Assembly (NCBI RefSeq): GCF_017562075.2
Contig: NC_054082.1
Location: 58,544,779 to 58,608,778 of the forward strand
Source of the DNA: Anopheles merus
Taxonomy: Eukaryota; Arthropoda; Insecta; Diptera; Culicidae
Direction: 5' to 3'
Length of the DNA stretch: 64,000 nucleotides
Shown: positions 21,801 to 32,085 of the stretch, in pieces
Numbering within the stretch: position 1 is the stretch's first letter
How the letters are laid out: every line of letters begins with the position of its first letter
Notes under the pieces: generated by a model
The model's input: only the letters and a program-made list of their open reading frames with translations
Told to the model about the DNA's origin: nothing
The model's database searches: none
Made by a program: the position numbers and the translations under genes

Positions 21801-23868
21801 ATCTGCAGAAGGAGTAAAACCAGACAAAGATAAACTAAATGCGATACGAAACTTCAGGGCACCAAAATCAGCAGAAGAAGTTCGAAGTTTTTTAGGTTTA
21901 GTAAATTATGTAGGAAAATTTATTCCTGATATGGCAACCATTACACATCCATTACGACAGCTAACAGTTGAAAAGGAAAAATTTGTATGGAAATCAGAGC
22001 ATCATTCAGCGTTCGAGAAACTCAAATCGTTTATGATAAGCCCATCAACACTAGGTTTTTTTGATATTGGAGATAGAACACAGTTAATTGCTGACGCAAG
22101 TCCTGTTGGGTTAGGAGCGGTATTAATACAGATAAATTCAGAAGGAAATCCGAGAGTAATTGCATACGCAAGCAAAAGTCTATCTAATACAGAAAAACGC
22201 TATGCACAAATTGAAAAAGAGGCCCTAGCGCTTGTTTGGGCAGTAGAACGCTTCCATTTTTATCTATATGGTCGTCAATTCGAACTTATAACAGATCATA
22301 AACCATTAGAAAAAATATTTAGTACAAAATCGAAACCATGTGCCAGGATCGAGAGATGGGTAATACGGCTGCAATCTTACAAAGCATCTGTTATTTATAG
22401 ACCAGGGAAATCCAATATTGCTGATCCACTTTCACGCCTCGCGATCACAGAGACCGTAGAAGGTAAACCATTTGATGAGTTTTCTGAACAGTATGTGGCA
22501 TGGATTATTTCCAATGCATCACCAGTAGCGCTAAAGCTTACAGAGATAGAAAAAGCTTCAAAAACCGATGGAACTATTCAAGCGGTTCGTCAGGGAATCG
22601 AAAAGAATGAATGGACCGAAGATACTTCGACATTCAAAATATTTTCTACTGAACTATGCTTTGCTAACAATATACTGTTGCGAGGAAACAGAATAGTTAT
22701 GCCTGCTTCATTAAGAGAAAGGACCTTACATCTAGCCCATGAAGGTCACCCAGGTATGAGCATTATGAAACAGCGATTAAGGGCCAAAGTATGGTGGCCA
22801 AAACTTGACTTACAAGTAGAACAATACGTCAGGAATTGCCGGGGATGTATGCTGGTCTCTGCAGCGCCCGCTCCAGAACCAATGAAGCGAAGAGAATTGC
22901 CATCAGCACCATGGCAACACGTGGCCATTGATTTTCTAGGACCTCTCCCATCAGGCCATTCGTTGTTAGTTGTAGTCGATTATTTCAGTCGCTACATAGA
23001 AGTAGAAATTATGAAAAAGACGGATTCTATACAGACTATAGGACGGTTAAATTCAATTTTTGCACGATTCGGACTACCTCTATCTATTACTGCAGATAAT
23101 GGGCCGCAGTTCTCAAGCGAAGAGTTCCTACAGTTTTGCACCACCAATAACATTAAATTGATCAGTACCACCCCATACTGGCCGCAACAAAATGGTGAAG
23201 TCGAAAGACAAAACCGATCCCTTCTTAAACGACTTGTCATCAGTCAATCAATGAATGCAAATTGGATCGAAGAGCTTAACAAATACCTATTAATGTATCG
23301 ATCTTCTCCTCATTCAGTCACTAAGAAAACACCGTCGGAGATGCTTTTTAATTATAACATAAGAGATAAATTACCATCTATATTTAATCCAATAGTTGAA
23401 CATGAAGAAGTGGCAGACAGAGATAAGGAAGCTAAACACAAAGGTAAAATGTATTCAGATAAACGAAGAAACGCAAAAGTTAGCTCAATATGCCCGGGTG
23501 ACGAAGTTCTGGTCAAACGAATGCGTAAAACCAACAAACTATCATCTAACTTTGGGACAAAAGTTTTTAAGGTGGTTGAAAGGAAAGGAGGAGATGTATT
23601 AATAGCATCAAAAGAATCCGGTTTGAAATACCGGAGGCACGTATCTCATTTGCTTAAAGTTTCTACAGAAGAAGGTAACCCCCTTGCACCAGAATCAGTA
23701 GACAACGGAATGGTAGATCCAAATAACAAAGAAAAGAATGTTACTTGCAAAGATACCACAAGCAAATTAACTGATAGAAGTCTTAGCTATAAGCCAAGTA
23801 ATGAGACCACAAGATCTAAAAGAACTATTCAAAAACCAAATTACTTAAACGACTATATTAGCAGTTAG
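18847..23868 (+). CDS. G-D gag-pol, three exons (18847-18859, 19700-21351, 21490-23868)
   Basis: Inferred exon 1 is 13 nt with ATG at 18847 (ATACAATGA) and ends ATTG|GTAAGC. Splicing to TTTTTACAG|ATC at 19699 keeps frame and gives MNTI joined to DLFRFPG. Without splicing an ATG at 19669 gives a longer, less natural start. Exon 2: Gag capsid region, CCHC knuckles (CHRCGYMGHLAKDEKC, CSKCGGMNHFAKRC near residues 235-270), protease (MIDSGSKYNLIS) and the RT start up to NAFHQ. Exon 3 resumes at VEISKQ: RT YIDDIIVYG, RNase H (IADASPVGLGAV, ITDHKPLE), integrase HHCC (HEGHPG, CRGC), core Asp (AIDFLGPLP), Asp (TADNGPQF), Glu (GEVERQN), ending at 23868. There is no other stop. The main uncertainty is whether both introns are used in vivo. 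Confidence 0.85.
18860..19699 (+). other. Putative leader intron of G-D (840 nt)
   Basis: Donor TTG|GTAAGC at 18860; acceptor TATTTTTACAG at 19699; phase 1. It carries five or six copies of a TTTGCTTAAATGCAG-like motif (18935-18949, 19010-19024, 19093-19107, about 19186-19199, weaker near 19230 and 19420), a poly-A run (19050-19070) and an AATAAT microsatellite (about 19440-19480). Confidence 0.55.
21352..21489 (+). other. Putative intron inside G-D reverse transcriptase (138 nt)
   Basis: Donor CAG|GTTAGT, branch-like CTAATCCTAAT about 20 nt upstream of acceptor GTTTCATTTTAG|GTAG. Phase 0; removal joins Gln-561 of the upstream frame to Val-Glu-Ile, restoring the family RT order. Unspliced, translation ends at TGA 21370-21372 after six intron-coded residues. 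A+T rich, non-coding. Confidence 0.75.
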
Positions 23869-23902
23869 AAATCCATTAGTTAGTAAGCAATACATTATCT
23901 AT

Positions 23903-23919
23903 AAAAAAAGGAAAGTGAA
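23903..23919 (+). promoter_or_regulatory. G-D polypurine tract
   Basis: AAAAAAAGGAAAGTGAA lies directly before the 3' LTR. Confidence 0.7.
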
Positions 23920-24058
23920 TGTAGTATAGCAACCTTATAGATACGTTGTATATATAAACCTTGCTATGTTGCTTGACAGATGAAAGATGGATTAACAATA
24001 AAGAGGAATCGCATGTGGAACTAGGAGGAGTCAAGACGTGTTTTATCACGATACTACA
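23920..24058 (+). repeat. G-D 3' LTR
   Basis: 139 bp, identical by eye to the 5' copy; followed by TSD AACGG. Confidence 0.93.
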
Positions 24059-25000
24059 AACGGAAGCGAGATTGAAGACGCAAAACATATAATTTATGGC
24101 GATATCTGTTATATGATCTGTAAGCGGATGCTGCATATTTAAATAACCTACGCGTGTACGGTGAACGCCAAGTCCGGTAAGCACGTGTAGCCCGATTTCG
24201 ATCCCTAAGCAGAGAGCGCAGATGGCGGTCGGACCATGGTGGGGAAGGAGGTGGTCTGAAGAGAGGAGAACAGGAGTTTAAGGAAGTGATAAGGATAGCA
24301 TTGAACTGTATTACAGCCTCATTGATGGACGTACATTCAAACAAAAATGACCAATCAATAGAGGACAAAATTACACGCAGCCTAGCATAGTCAGCCTTCT
24401 TATAATTATAAATAGGACTAAGATTAACACTTTGCACAGAAACAGGTAAGTTGGCAGTGGATAGATATTCAATTTCAAAAACAAACGGAGGATGGTGGTC
24501 ATCAATTTTACAAGAGGAAGATCTGCCTCATAAACGGAACACGGCGTGAAGTTAAGAGAAAACAATAGTATAAGGTCAAGCACACGACCATTATGGTTTG
24601 GAATATTGTTTAGTTGACAAAATTCCATAACGTTGAATAAATCGACAAAAGGTGCATGACATAGCAACGCATTATGAGGTGTATAGTGCTGGAAAGGTGT
24701 CGTTAAATTAACAGAATTTATCCACTGCAGAGAAGTTTGATTAAAATCACCAAGAAGAATAAGTTGATCCTTGTTACGCAAGCGGGCTTTGACATCGTGA
24801 ACGCATTCTAAAAGTTTTTCAAACGTACGCATATCAGCTGCTAAGTAGGGTGGGACATAGATAACACCTATATATATATTAAAGCACTCATTTTTAATCA
24901 CAACCCACACACACTCAAGCGGCGCGGCATTTACAGAAATAGGCGCTGATGCTAAACTGGTCGAAACAGCAATGAGAACACCGCCACCGCGGTGTACTTA
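24059..25000 (-). pseudogene. N1 ORF2, endonuclease remnant
   Basis: Minus-strand continuation of the ORF2 split by G-D; reading across the AACGG duplication keeps frame (RSN/PRAFWNY). Endonuclease motifs present: RGGGVLIAVS near 24985, YVPPYLAA and the catalytic LLGDFNQ near 24765, and DLILLFS. The usual N-terminal motifs (QNVRGLRTK, LTETWL) are missing because ORF1 ends about 20 bp away, so roughly 110 residues are deleted. A one-base frameshift lies near 24505, before the FEIEYLST segment. Not functional. Confidence 0.8.
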
Positions 25001-25001
25001 G

Positions 25002-26249
25002 CTATTCATTTGGTTCATTTGACAACGACGGTTGTCTGGCGTAATCACCACGGGTACGCTTAACAGGGGCAGGCAGGTTGTCTGGAGGCGACCGATCCGA
25101 TGGTTTACGAGAGGATCCAGTCGTTCTCGCAGGAATGAACACCGATGAAGACGATGACGGAATCGACGAGGTTGATTGAAGAGCAGGAAGCACGGAAGTA
25201 GGCTCGGAACAGGTGTCACTCAGTGGATGAGAGAGAGCCGAAGGCAGAGAAGCACTCTGAGAAGGCATGCTGGCCAAGCGTGGTGTACTCAGAGAGCCGA
25301 AGTTAGATGGATCGTTTACGGGAGCATCCAATCGGGCGACGATAGATTTAACGGTGTTAGTGTTGCTTGCACTATCGATATTTATGGCCGACTCATCTGT
25401 AAGCGTGTCGTTCACTGACACTACAGGGAGATGACGATTTTGGTAATCGATGAATTCTCGGAACACGAGAGACGGAGGCCAAGTGGCCGGAGAGAGAGCT
25501 TCTTCGCGCTTGCTGGAAGGTACACCGACCTTAAACGATACGAATGACATCGTTTCGACGTTGGCGCCAAGTTTTACGAGACGACGCACCACAACGTCCG
25601 AAGGAGCAAGCGCAAGTCGATTTGTAACCATGGTAATGACATGCTTATCCGTTACAGATGTGTCGAAGCGCGACATAAAAATCCACGACAATGACTGTGG
25701 CCTTGGAGCCACAAATACTGGATCATATGTACTCCCCGATCCCGTTCCTTGTTGCATTGCAGGCGCAGGAGGCACTGCCGGCCAAGGAGCCGGAGGGAGG
25801 TGACGAGATGGTAGATCGAGGGGTAGTGATGTTCGGAGAGGGCGCCGTGCGTCTCTCTTACCATATGCAGAATCAAACGAGGCACTCTCACTAAATAGAT
25901 CCTGCTTAAGACGGTGAAGCAGATCCGCTCTTATCGAGTTAATGGCGTTTCCTAGAGACGAGAAAATGCCATCCATTGAATTGACTAAGGCGGCCTCAAT
26001 CTCCGGAAACAATACAGGCTTTTTCGATTTACGCAAGGCATCACATTGTTTGCATAGCCAGCACAGACCACAATCTGCCAACAATTCACTTAACGTGGAT
26101 TCAGAGACACCGGCACAGTGAGCATGGAACCAACGGCCACACACCCCCGAACACGACAAGTGTAATGGATCACCATTTGGATTAATTGCCGTAGCGCAAA
26201 TTGCACAGATAGTCATTATGATAACACTGTTACACTGGAAAGCAGGCAC
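25002..26249 (-). CDS. N1 ORF1: PHD-type zinc-finger, nucleic-acid-binding protein
   Basis: 415 residues on the minus strand, uninterrupted. Residues 15-70 form a Cys/His finger (CAICA, CSGVCGRWFHAHC, CGLCWLCKQC) of the PHD-like class seen in ORF1 proteins of CR1-type retrotransposons. A Pro-rich linker follows, then an RRM-like region (SWIFMSRFDTSVTDKHVI, VVVRRLVKLGANVETM, SFKVGVP, SPATWPPSLVFREF near residues 190-270) and a Ser/Pro-rich tail. It should bind element RNA in the retrotransposition particle. Its last residues may be shortened by the deletion that removed the start of the endonuclease. Homologous to N2 ORF1 (31973-33127). Confidence 0.82.
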   Translation of the reverse strand: MPAFQCNSVIIMTICAICATAINPNGDPLHLSCSGVCGRWFHAHCAGVSESTLSELLADCGLCWLCKQCDALRKSKKPVLFPEIEAALVNSMDGIFSSLGNAINSIRADLLHRLKQDLFSESASFDSAYGKRDARRPLRTSLPLDLPSRHLPPAPWPAVPPAPAMQQGTGSGSTYDPVFVAPRPQSLSWIFMSRFDTSVTDKHVITMVTNRLALAPSDVVVRRLVKLGANVETMSFVSFKVGVPSSKREEALSPATWPPSLVFREFIDYQNRHLPVVSVNDTLTDESAINIDSASNTNTVKSIVARLDAPVNDPSNFGSLSTPRLASMPSQSASLPSALSHPLSDTCSEPTSVLPALQSTSSIPSSSSSVFIPARTTGSSRKPSDRSPPDNLPAPVKRTRGDYARQPSLSNEPNE

Positions 26250-26383
26250 ACAACGAGTGATATCGCAAAGCAGATGTGTGCAAAAGTCACAAGCGATAAA
26301 ATTTTGCCAGCCACAGGGCGATTAATCAAGCCGCGTTAAAACACTGGAATAAGCAGGAGCGATCAAAACCACGTCTGTGCGTA

Positions 26384-26778
26384 TACATACATATACATGT
26401 GTTTATATTTATATATATACAACAAAAATAAATAATACTTCAGTTTATAATTATAATAAAAACAAATAATAATCAAATAATGATGATCGATACAATGTGT
26501 AGGGTTAGCCCACGTTCATGTCACACACGGTGGTAAGGGTTAAGTTAATCATCAGCGAACCGGTTCAGATTAGCAGTTTCCACCGTTTCTGAAGGGAGAT
26601 CACACTTGATGGTGTGAGTAATGTCAAGCGACGCGATGAAATGGCGGCAACGTGAATCAACGTGTTAACTGAACAAAGGTCCTGATTACACAAAAGTCGC
26701 GTTGTTAATCTACTTGCATATTGTTTAATTGCGGCTTGTCAATTAAACTACGGAGATAACATTTATAACGTTGCAATT
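26384..26778 (+). other. G-B leader, part 3
   Basis: Starts with the right copy of the N1 target duplication (TACATACATAT), then AT-rich sequence up to the G-B gag ATG. No ORF or clear repeat. Confidence 0.5.
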
Positions 26779-27831
26779 ATGCCAAGAAACTTGCGGGATT
26801 CCGGGTGGATGGTGGAGGATGACGACGAGCATAGTGTGTGTTCGTCCAAACCAGGAATAGAGGAAGCTTCAGCATTTCCCTCGCTTTCATTTTCTTCGCT
26901 ACAAGTTGGGAAATGTAAAGCCTTAGACGGAGAGGAGGAAATTGACAAAATTTCCTTCAATAGATGGCGTGAGATCCTCGAATCGGGTATGGCATTAGCA
27001 GGAATAAAGGAAGAGTCGACGAAGGCAAACATTTTTAAAATGAAAGCGGGCTCAAAATTGCTTGACATCTTGGACAACACATCTAATAAAGGCGGGCCTG
27101 ATGCACTTACCCAGCCATATTCCAGTGAAATTTATCGCCTTGAGGAGTATTTTGGTTCAAGGGATTATTTGCTATTCCAGTGGCAGAAACTTCGATCGTT
27201 GCCGCAGAATAAGGACGGATCTGACCTAAAATATGTGCGTCGTGTGTCAACTATTGCCAAACTTTGCGGTTATGTTCATGACCAACTTGTCGAGACTGTA
27301 GAAGATGTTTTACAGAACCATGCCAGAAACCGTAAAGTCCACGAAGTAGCCCGAAAAGCTTCCTGTAAAGAGAACTCTTTACAAGAGTTTTTGGACCGTG
27401 TGCGTACGGTCGAGATTGAACAACAAGCAGAGGAAAATTTTAGCAAGAAGTATCCTACGGAAGAAGCTTCAAATGTATTGGCGGTGTCGTATGGTGTTCC
27501 GGGTTAGAGCCGAGGAGAGATTCGAACATCAACATTCGGCTACAGAGGCAGAGGATATTTTCCGCGTAGCCGCGGAGGATATTCACGCATGAGTGGACCC
27601 GTTTCGTCTTCATCTAAACCGTGCTGGCGTTGTACGAGCACAGGTCATCAACCGGATCACTGTTTTGCCATTGCGAAGTTTTGCCACTTGTGCCGAGCTA
27701 AAGGGCATATTCAAAGAGCATGTACGTCATCTCGTGTTAAACGTGAAACCGGTGGAAATCGAGATGGTTCGCCCGCTTCTAAAATTAGAAAAATCGCAGC
27801 AGTTGCGTTCAACGATCAAGAAGAGGAAGCT
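26779..27831 (+). pseudogene. G-B gag (capsid plus two zinc knuckles), one nonsense codon
   Basis: ATG at 26779 opens a 242-residue Gag frame (acidic N-terminus, then helical capsid region with FNRWREILESGMALAGI and LLFQWQKLRSLPQNKDG) that stops at TAG 27505-27507. The same frame continues through an RG-rich stretch (FGYRGRGYFPRSRGGYS) and two CCHC-like knuckles (CWRCTSTGHQPDHC, CHLCRAKGHIQRAC at about 27619-27724). The only break is this single TAG, either a mutation or a readthrough site. The exon ends at 27831 in AAGCT|GTAAGT. Together with 27950-28830 this is the gag-protease part of G-B. Confidence 0.82.
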
Positions 27832-27949
27832 GTAAGTTTTGATTAAAGAAATGAATTAATGACATAGTAGTTGTGCACAGAAGAAATTAATATACTTTTC
27901 ACTTGATGGATTTGAATTAGACATTAATCGGCATTTTGTATCATTTTAG
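27832..27949 (+). other. Putative intron between G-B nucleocapsid and protease (118 nt)
   Basis: Consensus donor GTAAGT at 27832 and acceptor GTATCATTTTAG at 27949. Phase 0: the 27589 and 27989 frames join directly. Unspliced, the frame ends at a TAA (27844-27846). The acceptor is very like that of the G-D RT intron (GTTTCATTTTAG), although the position in the polyprotein differs. Confidence 0.7.
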
Positions 27950-28830
27950 ACAACTCTTCGACTAATTCCAGCAGTTTATAATATCAACATGCGTACGAGC
28001 AATTATTCAATACCAACTAGCTCAAGTAAGCTATCGGAGCCAAATATTTTCGTCAGCCCAACAAAGGTATCAATATGCGGGTTGGATTCGTACGCGATGT
28101 GTTCCTTGGATTTCAAGGGAATAGAAAGCGCAGGATCAATTACATGTACAGTAGCGGGTGTTGAGGTTAAGTTTTTGATAGATTCTGGGGCCGAAGTGAA
28201 TACTGTCGGTGATAATATTTTCGATCAAATAATGAGAGATACCATTTCTCATCCAATTTATGAGTTGAAAAACGGCACGAATAAACCGTTGAGGGCATAT
28301 GCTACAAGTAAACCTATTTCAGTTATCGCTACATTCCTCGCTGAACTGTTTATTTCCCCTGATCGGCCTTCCGCAATCGAAAAATTTTATGTCATACCAG
28401 GAGCAAAACCACTTTTAGGGCGTTCGACTGCGACAAGATATAGTGTGTTACAGCTTGGCTTAAGCGTTCCCATTGTAGGCTCTCATAGGACAGGACACAA
28501 AATAGAGTCGGGAGATGTAAATGCTGTAGGTGTGTTGAAACATTTTTCAAAATTCAATGTACTTCCAGTTATGCTTTTTTATGATAAAAGCTTGCCACCA
28601 TCTAGAAAGGTATATACAAATATTCCCCCCGCATTCAAAACCGAAGTTGAAAATCGACTTGGAAACCTTCTATCATCTAATATAATTGAAAAGGTGACTA
28701 ACGGCATGGATAACACTTTTTGTTCATCGCTGTTAGTTGTTCCGAAGGGTAAACAAGACATTCGTTTGGTAGTCGATTTACGGGGCCCGAACAAATGTAT
28801 TATGAGGACCCCATTTAGAATGCCTACGTT
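27950..28830 (+). pseudogene. G-B protease and RT N-terminus, cut by N2
   Basis: Aspartic protease with FLIDSGAEVNTVG near residue 75 of this segment and the flap/hydrophobic return ending GRSTATRY. A linker and the RT fingers follow (SSNIIEKVTNG, VVPKGKQDIRLVVDLRGPN). The frame runs into N2 after RTPFRMPT; the last codons of the apparent ORF (poly-Leu) come from the N2 tail. RT resumes at 33357. Confidence 0.85.
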
Positions 28831-28935
28831 ATTATTATTATTATTTATTTAATCTTCAACGGGCCGTATGGCCTAATTAAGATGTAACAGTTCAATTGAA
28901 AAAAAAAATAGCAAAAATAAGATTTGCATCGCAAT

Positions 28936-31900
28936 TCACTGCGGCCACGGCAAAAGCCGGATACGTTCCTTGAAGCACTGAGTTGAGATGTCGAAGTCGA
29001 AGCAATCCGAGACAGTGTTGAAGACAACCGACATGCGGAACATAGGGTCAGACCGACCAGCACTGGAACGGGGTTTAGCGAGCCGTAGAGTTTCTCTAGA
29101 CCTAAGTGTTTGGGATGGTGCATAGATATCGACTCGATGCAACAAAGGCGATGAGTCGATAGAGCCATTTAGCAATCCAGCGATGAAAGAGCACTGTGTA
29201 TTGCGTCTTCTAACCGAAAGAGGTTCAAGGCCTAGAAGACGGCACCGCGCAGCATACGGAGGAAGATTATTGCGATCCTGCCAGGGAAGTAGGCGTAGGG
29301 CATATCTCGTGAGCTTACGTTGAATCGCCTCAAGTCGAGCAATTGAAGAAGCGGTAGTTGGGCTCCAGACTACGCACGAATATTCCAGAACCGAACGAAC
29401 GATACAGTTGTACACAGCTTTGATGCACATGGGGTTGCGGAATTCATTAGTTATTCGGATAACCACGCCAAGTAATTGATTTCCTCTGGCTACAACGTCA
29501 TCGATATGCTGTTTAAAGTTCAAACTAGAGTCAAGCAGAACGCCCAGGTCTTTGGCATGATTTTGTCGATTAACTGCAGTGCCGTCCATGAAGTAGGTCC
29601 CAGTCACTGGGCTCCTGCATCGACTAAAAGACACACAGTAGCATTTCTCGATGCAGATAGTCAGTCCATTACGCTTGCACCACGAACAGAAAATTTCGAT
29701 GCAGTCTTGCAGGAATGTACAATCATCTGTGTTGTTAATAGGCGCAAACATTTTTGCGTCATCGGCAAACAGACTGATACTGTCGGGAGGTAAAACGAGG
29801 GTAACATCGTTGATAAACAATATGAAGAGAAGCAGGCCAATATTGCTTCCTTGTGGCACACCCGAGCTGCTGACTATTTCTTTTGACATGTGCTTATCAA
29901 TTTTCACGATGTATGTGCGATTAATTAGGTAGGACTTAAGCCACTGTACGAGCGAGCTGGGAACTCCTAGCTTATCGAGTTTAGCGAGAAGAATTGCGTG
30001 CGGAAGAGAGTCGAATGCTGCTTTCAGATCTGTATAAATTGCATCGACTTGAGCTTCGGCATCAATTTGACTAGTGCAATAGGTTACAAATTCAACCAGG
30101 TTCGTGGTAGTCGACTTTTTTGGCACGAATCCATGTTGATACGGGCTTAGGTAGCTGCGGCATGCATGTAGCAGATGTTTGTATATCACTAGTTCGAACA
30201 CCTTGGCAATGGCACACAAAGATGTAATACCCCGGTAGTTGATGGCATCTGTCCTGTCGCCCTTTTTGTAAATAGGAACCATCCAAGATTTCCTCCATGT
30301 TTTGGGAAAGTAGCCATTGGCTAGCGATGCATTGAACAATTTTGCAAGGATAGGTGCTACTGTCGTTTGACGGCGTTTCAGCACGGTAGAAGGAATTCCG
30401 TCGGGTCCAGGAGCGAAGGAAGGCTTTAGTTGCATTAGGGCTGATAAAACGATCTCACTGTTGATGAAAGGAGTGCTCATGTTAATTGCGCCAGCCCGAG
30501 TGTTGACGAGAGCAGCATCAATGGTATCGGTATCATTCATGGCCGGTGAAAAGCAATCTGCGAAGCGATCCGCGAAGAGATTGCACATTTCATTAGTGTT
30601 GGCACTTGTTGCTCCTTTGTACGTAATGGATTTCGGTGTATGCGTGGTTTTTGTTTTGCTGTGGTAGAAGCGCCAAAACGAGTCAGGCCACCTGCAGAGG
30701 TTACGTTGGATTTCACTCAAATATGTGCCATATCGAAACCTGTTATAGCTGCAGTATAAAGAGTGCGTGTCAAAGTAGATCGAGCGAGATCTTTGGCAGC
30801 GGCGCGTTTGGTAGTGACGATAAGCAGCTCTTTTTACACGTTTGAGTCGTTTGAGTGTGCGGTCCGCCCAGGGGGGGTTAGGTTTAGGACGCTGAACTGG
30901 CACGCATACAACAAAGGCTTGCAGCATGAAGGACGAGAATGAACATACTGCTTCGTCAAGTGAAATAAAATTGGAACAATGAAAGCTATTGTTAAACATT
31001 GATATCATGTCGTTCAGTTTCACATAGTCAGCTTTAGCAAAGTTATAACGATAAAATGCGGTTGTCGTCGAGTTTTGTCGAGTCGTCGAATTGCGTCGGG
31101 TCGACGAGTTTATACGTATATTGAAGTCAAACGCCGGGTGATAGGAGACAAGAGGTACAAGCGGAACAACACTTGGAAAGACAGGCGAACACAATTTAGC
31201 TGCAGCATTGTTAGCGTAGAGTAGGTCAAGCATGCGTCCGTGCAAATTATTGATGTGATTAAGTTGCACTAATCCGTTAAATTTAAATCCATCCACAAAG
31301 GTGTTGTTGGCCAGTGAGCGCGCAGTTGGTTCATAGTGCGTGATTGATGAATATGCTGGCGAGGACGAAGGATCAGCTGTGGACCAGCTTATGCTAGGCT
31401 GATTGAAATCGCCAATAACAAACAGCAGATCCGAAGGCTTCAGTGTGAGAGTGAAGCCGCTGATACAATCATGTAGAGAGCGAAGTGTCGATATCTCGGA
31501 GCTAAGCTGCGGTGGAATGTATACTACCATGACGTACAGATGTGCGTTATTGCAGGTGACGCGCACACAAATATACTCGAGAGAACGATCACGGGAAGGT
31601 AATTCTATCGACTCGTATGCGTTAGAAACGGCTAGCAAAACACCACCACCGCGAGAGCTAGAGCCGCTGAGAAAGCGATCACAGCGGTAAACAGAGAAGT
31701 TGTTGTTGAAGAGAAGAGCAGATGGAATGTTGTCAACAAGCCAAGTTTCCGTGAGGGCGATAAGGTCGAAGTCAGCCTCCGATACAGCTAGGTGAAATTC
31801 TTTTGTTTTAGTGCGCAAACCTCTAACGTTTTGATAATAGCAGCTTAAATACTCAGCGGTAGCGTTGTCATTGTGGTGGTTGGATAAAGCGGGTATACGG

Positions 31901-32085
31901 TAAGTCGATTGAGCTGCGTTGTCAGAGCATGAGGCTTGGCGTGTTTGATGCGTGCAATGAGCGGAACTTCGTCTAGTTGAGAAAAAAGCGATCGATTGTA
32001 GACTGGTGCAGGTGCGGAGATGAAGCGCGGTGGTTTTGGGGCGGTCCAGAAACAAGTGTTGAGTTGGGTGCTTCCAAGATATCAT
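28936..32085 (-). CDS. N2 ORF2: endonuclease-reverse transcriptase
   Basis: 1049 residues, uninterrupted. The apurinic-type endonuclease spans about residues 80-320: YYQNVRGLRTK, LTETWL, SSRGGGVLLAV, VVYIPPQ, the catalytic IGDFNQPSISW (224-234), MLDLLY and SYHPAFD. RT spans about 550-810: PSFAPGPDGIPS, VPIYKKGDR, NYRGITSL, QHGFVPKKSTTTN, YTDLKAAFDSLPH, SSGVPQGSNIGLLLF and catalytic FADD at 773-776. The C-terminus has the CR1-like HIDDVV and YSCVVWSP region. It nicks target DNA and copies element RNA at the nick. The first ATG lies inside ORF1, so the true start may be a few codons on. All visible catalytic motifs are present. Confidence 0.92.
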   Translation of the reverse strand: MISWKHPTQHLFLDRPKTTALHLRTCTSLQSIAFFSTRRSSAHCTHQTRQASCSDNAAQSTYRIPALSNHHNDNATAEYLSCYYQNVRGLRTKTKEFHLAVSEADFDLIALTETWLVDNIPSALLFNNNFSVYRCDRFLSGSSSRGGGVLLAVSNAYESIELPSRDRSLEYICVRVTCNNAHLYVMVVYIPPQLSSEISTLRSLHDCISGFTLTLKPSDLLFVIGDFNQPSISWSTADPSSSPAYSSITHYEPTARSLANNTFVDGFKFNGLVQLNHINNLHGRMLDLLYANNAAAKLCSPVFPSVVPLVPLVSYHPAFDFNIRINSSTRRNSTTRQNSTTTAFYRYNFAKADYVKLNDMISMFNNSFHCSNFISLDEAVCSFSSFMLQAFVVCVPVQRPKPNPPWADRTLKRLKRVKRAAYRHYQTRRCQRSRSIYFDTHSLYCSYNRFRYGTYLSEIQRNLCRWPDSFWRFYHSKTKTTHTPKSITYKGATSANTNEMCNLFADRFADCFSPAMNDTDTIDAALVNTRAGAINMSTPFINSEIVLSALMQLKPSFAPGPDGIPSTVLKRRQTTVAPILAKLFNASLANGYFPKTWRKSWMVPIYKKGDRTDAINYRGITSLCAIAKVFELVIYKHLLHACRSYLSPYQHGFVPKKSTTTNLVEFVTYCTSQIDAEAQVDAIYTDLKAAFDSLPHAILLAKLDKLGVPSSLVQWLKSYLINRTYIVKIDKHMSKEIVSSSGVPQGSNIGLLLFILFINDVTLVLPPDSISLFADDAKMFAPINNTDDCTFLQDCIEIFCSWCKRNGLTICIEKCYCVSFSRCRSPVTGTYFMDGTAVNRQNHAKDLGVLLDSSLNFKQHIDDVVARGNQLLGVVIRITNEFRNPMCIKAVYNCIVRSVLEYSCVVWSPTTASSIARLEAIQRKLTRYALRLLPWQDRNNLPPYAARCRLLGLEPLSVRRRNTQCSFIAGLLNGSIDSSPLLHRVDIYAPSQTLRSRETLRLAKPRSSAGRSDPMFRMSVVFNTVSDCFDFDISTQCFKERIRLLPWPQ

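Larger units (their letters stand above)
18643..24058 (+). mobile_element. G-D: intact-looking gypsy element with two introns
   Basis: 5416 bp. Its 139-bp LTRs (18643-18781, 23920-24058) are identical by eye and flanked by the 5-bp duplication AACGG (18638-18642, 24059-24063). PBS TTTGGCGACGAG; PPT AAAAAAAGGAAAGTGAA. Gag-Pol is open once two GT-AG introns (18860-19699 and 21352-21489) are removed. It is inserted in N1 ORF2 in the opposite orientation. Identical LTRs and open frames mark it as the youngest LTR insertion in the nest and a candidate active copy. The sequence resembles Mag-type gypsy lineages. Confidence 0.93.
16676..26383 (-). mobile_element. N1: CR1-like non-LTR element, split by G-D
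   Basis: The 3' end is at the left with a TAAA-type tail (minus strand; 16684-16705 on plus shows ATTT repeats). The 5' end is near 26383. The flanks share TACATACATAT (16665-16675 and 26384-26394), a plausible though low-complexity target duplication. It contains ORF1 with a PHD-like zinc finger and ORF2 with endonuclease remnant and RT. G-D (18643-24058) interrupts ORF2. Loss of the first third of the endonuclease fuses the ORF1 end to the middle of the endonuclease domain. Confidence 0.8.

Noticed and set aside
25450..25894. Plus-strand frames opposite N1 ORF1 and similar frames opposite other pol genes
   Set aside because: They are antisense shadows of the GC-richer transposon genes, with no motifs of their own.
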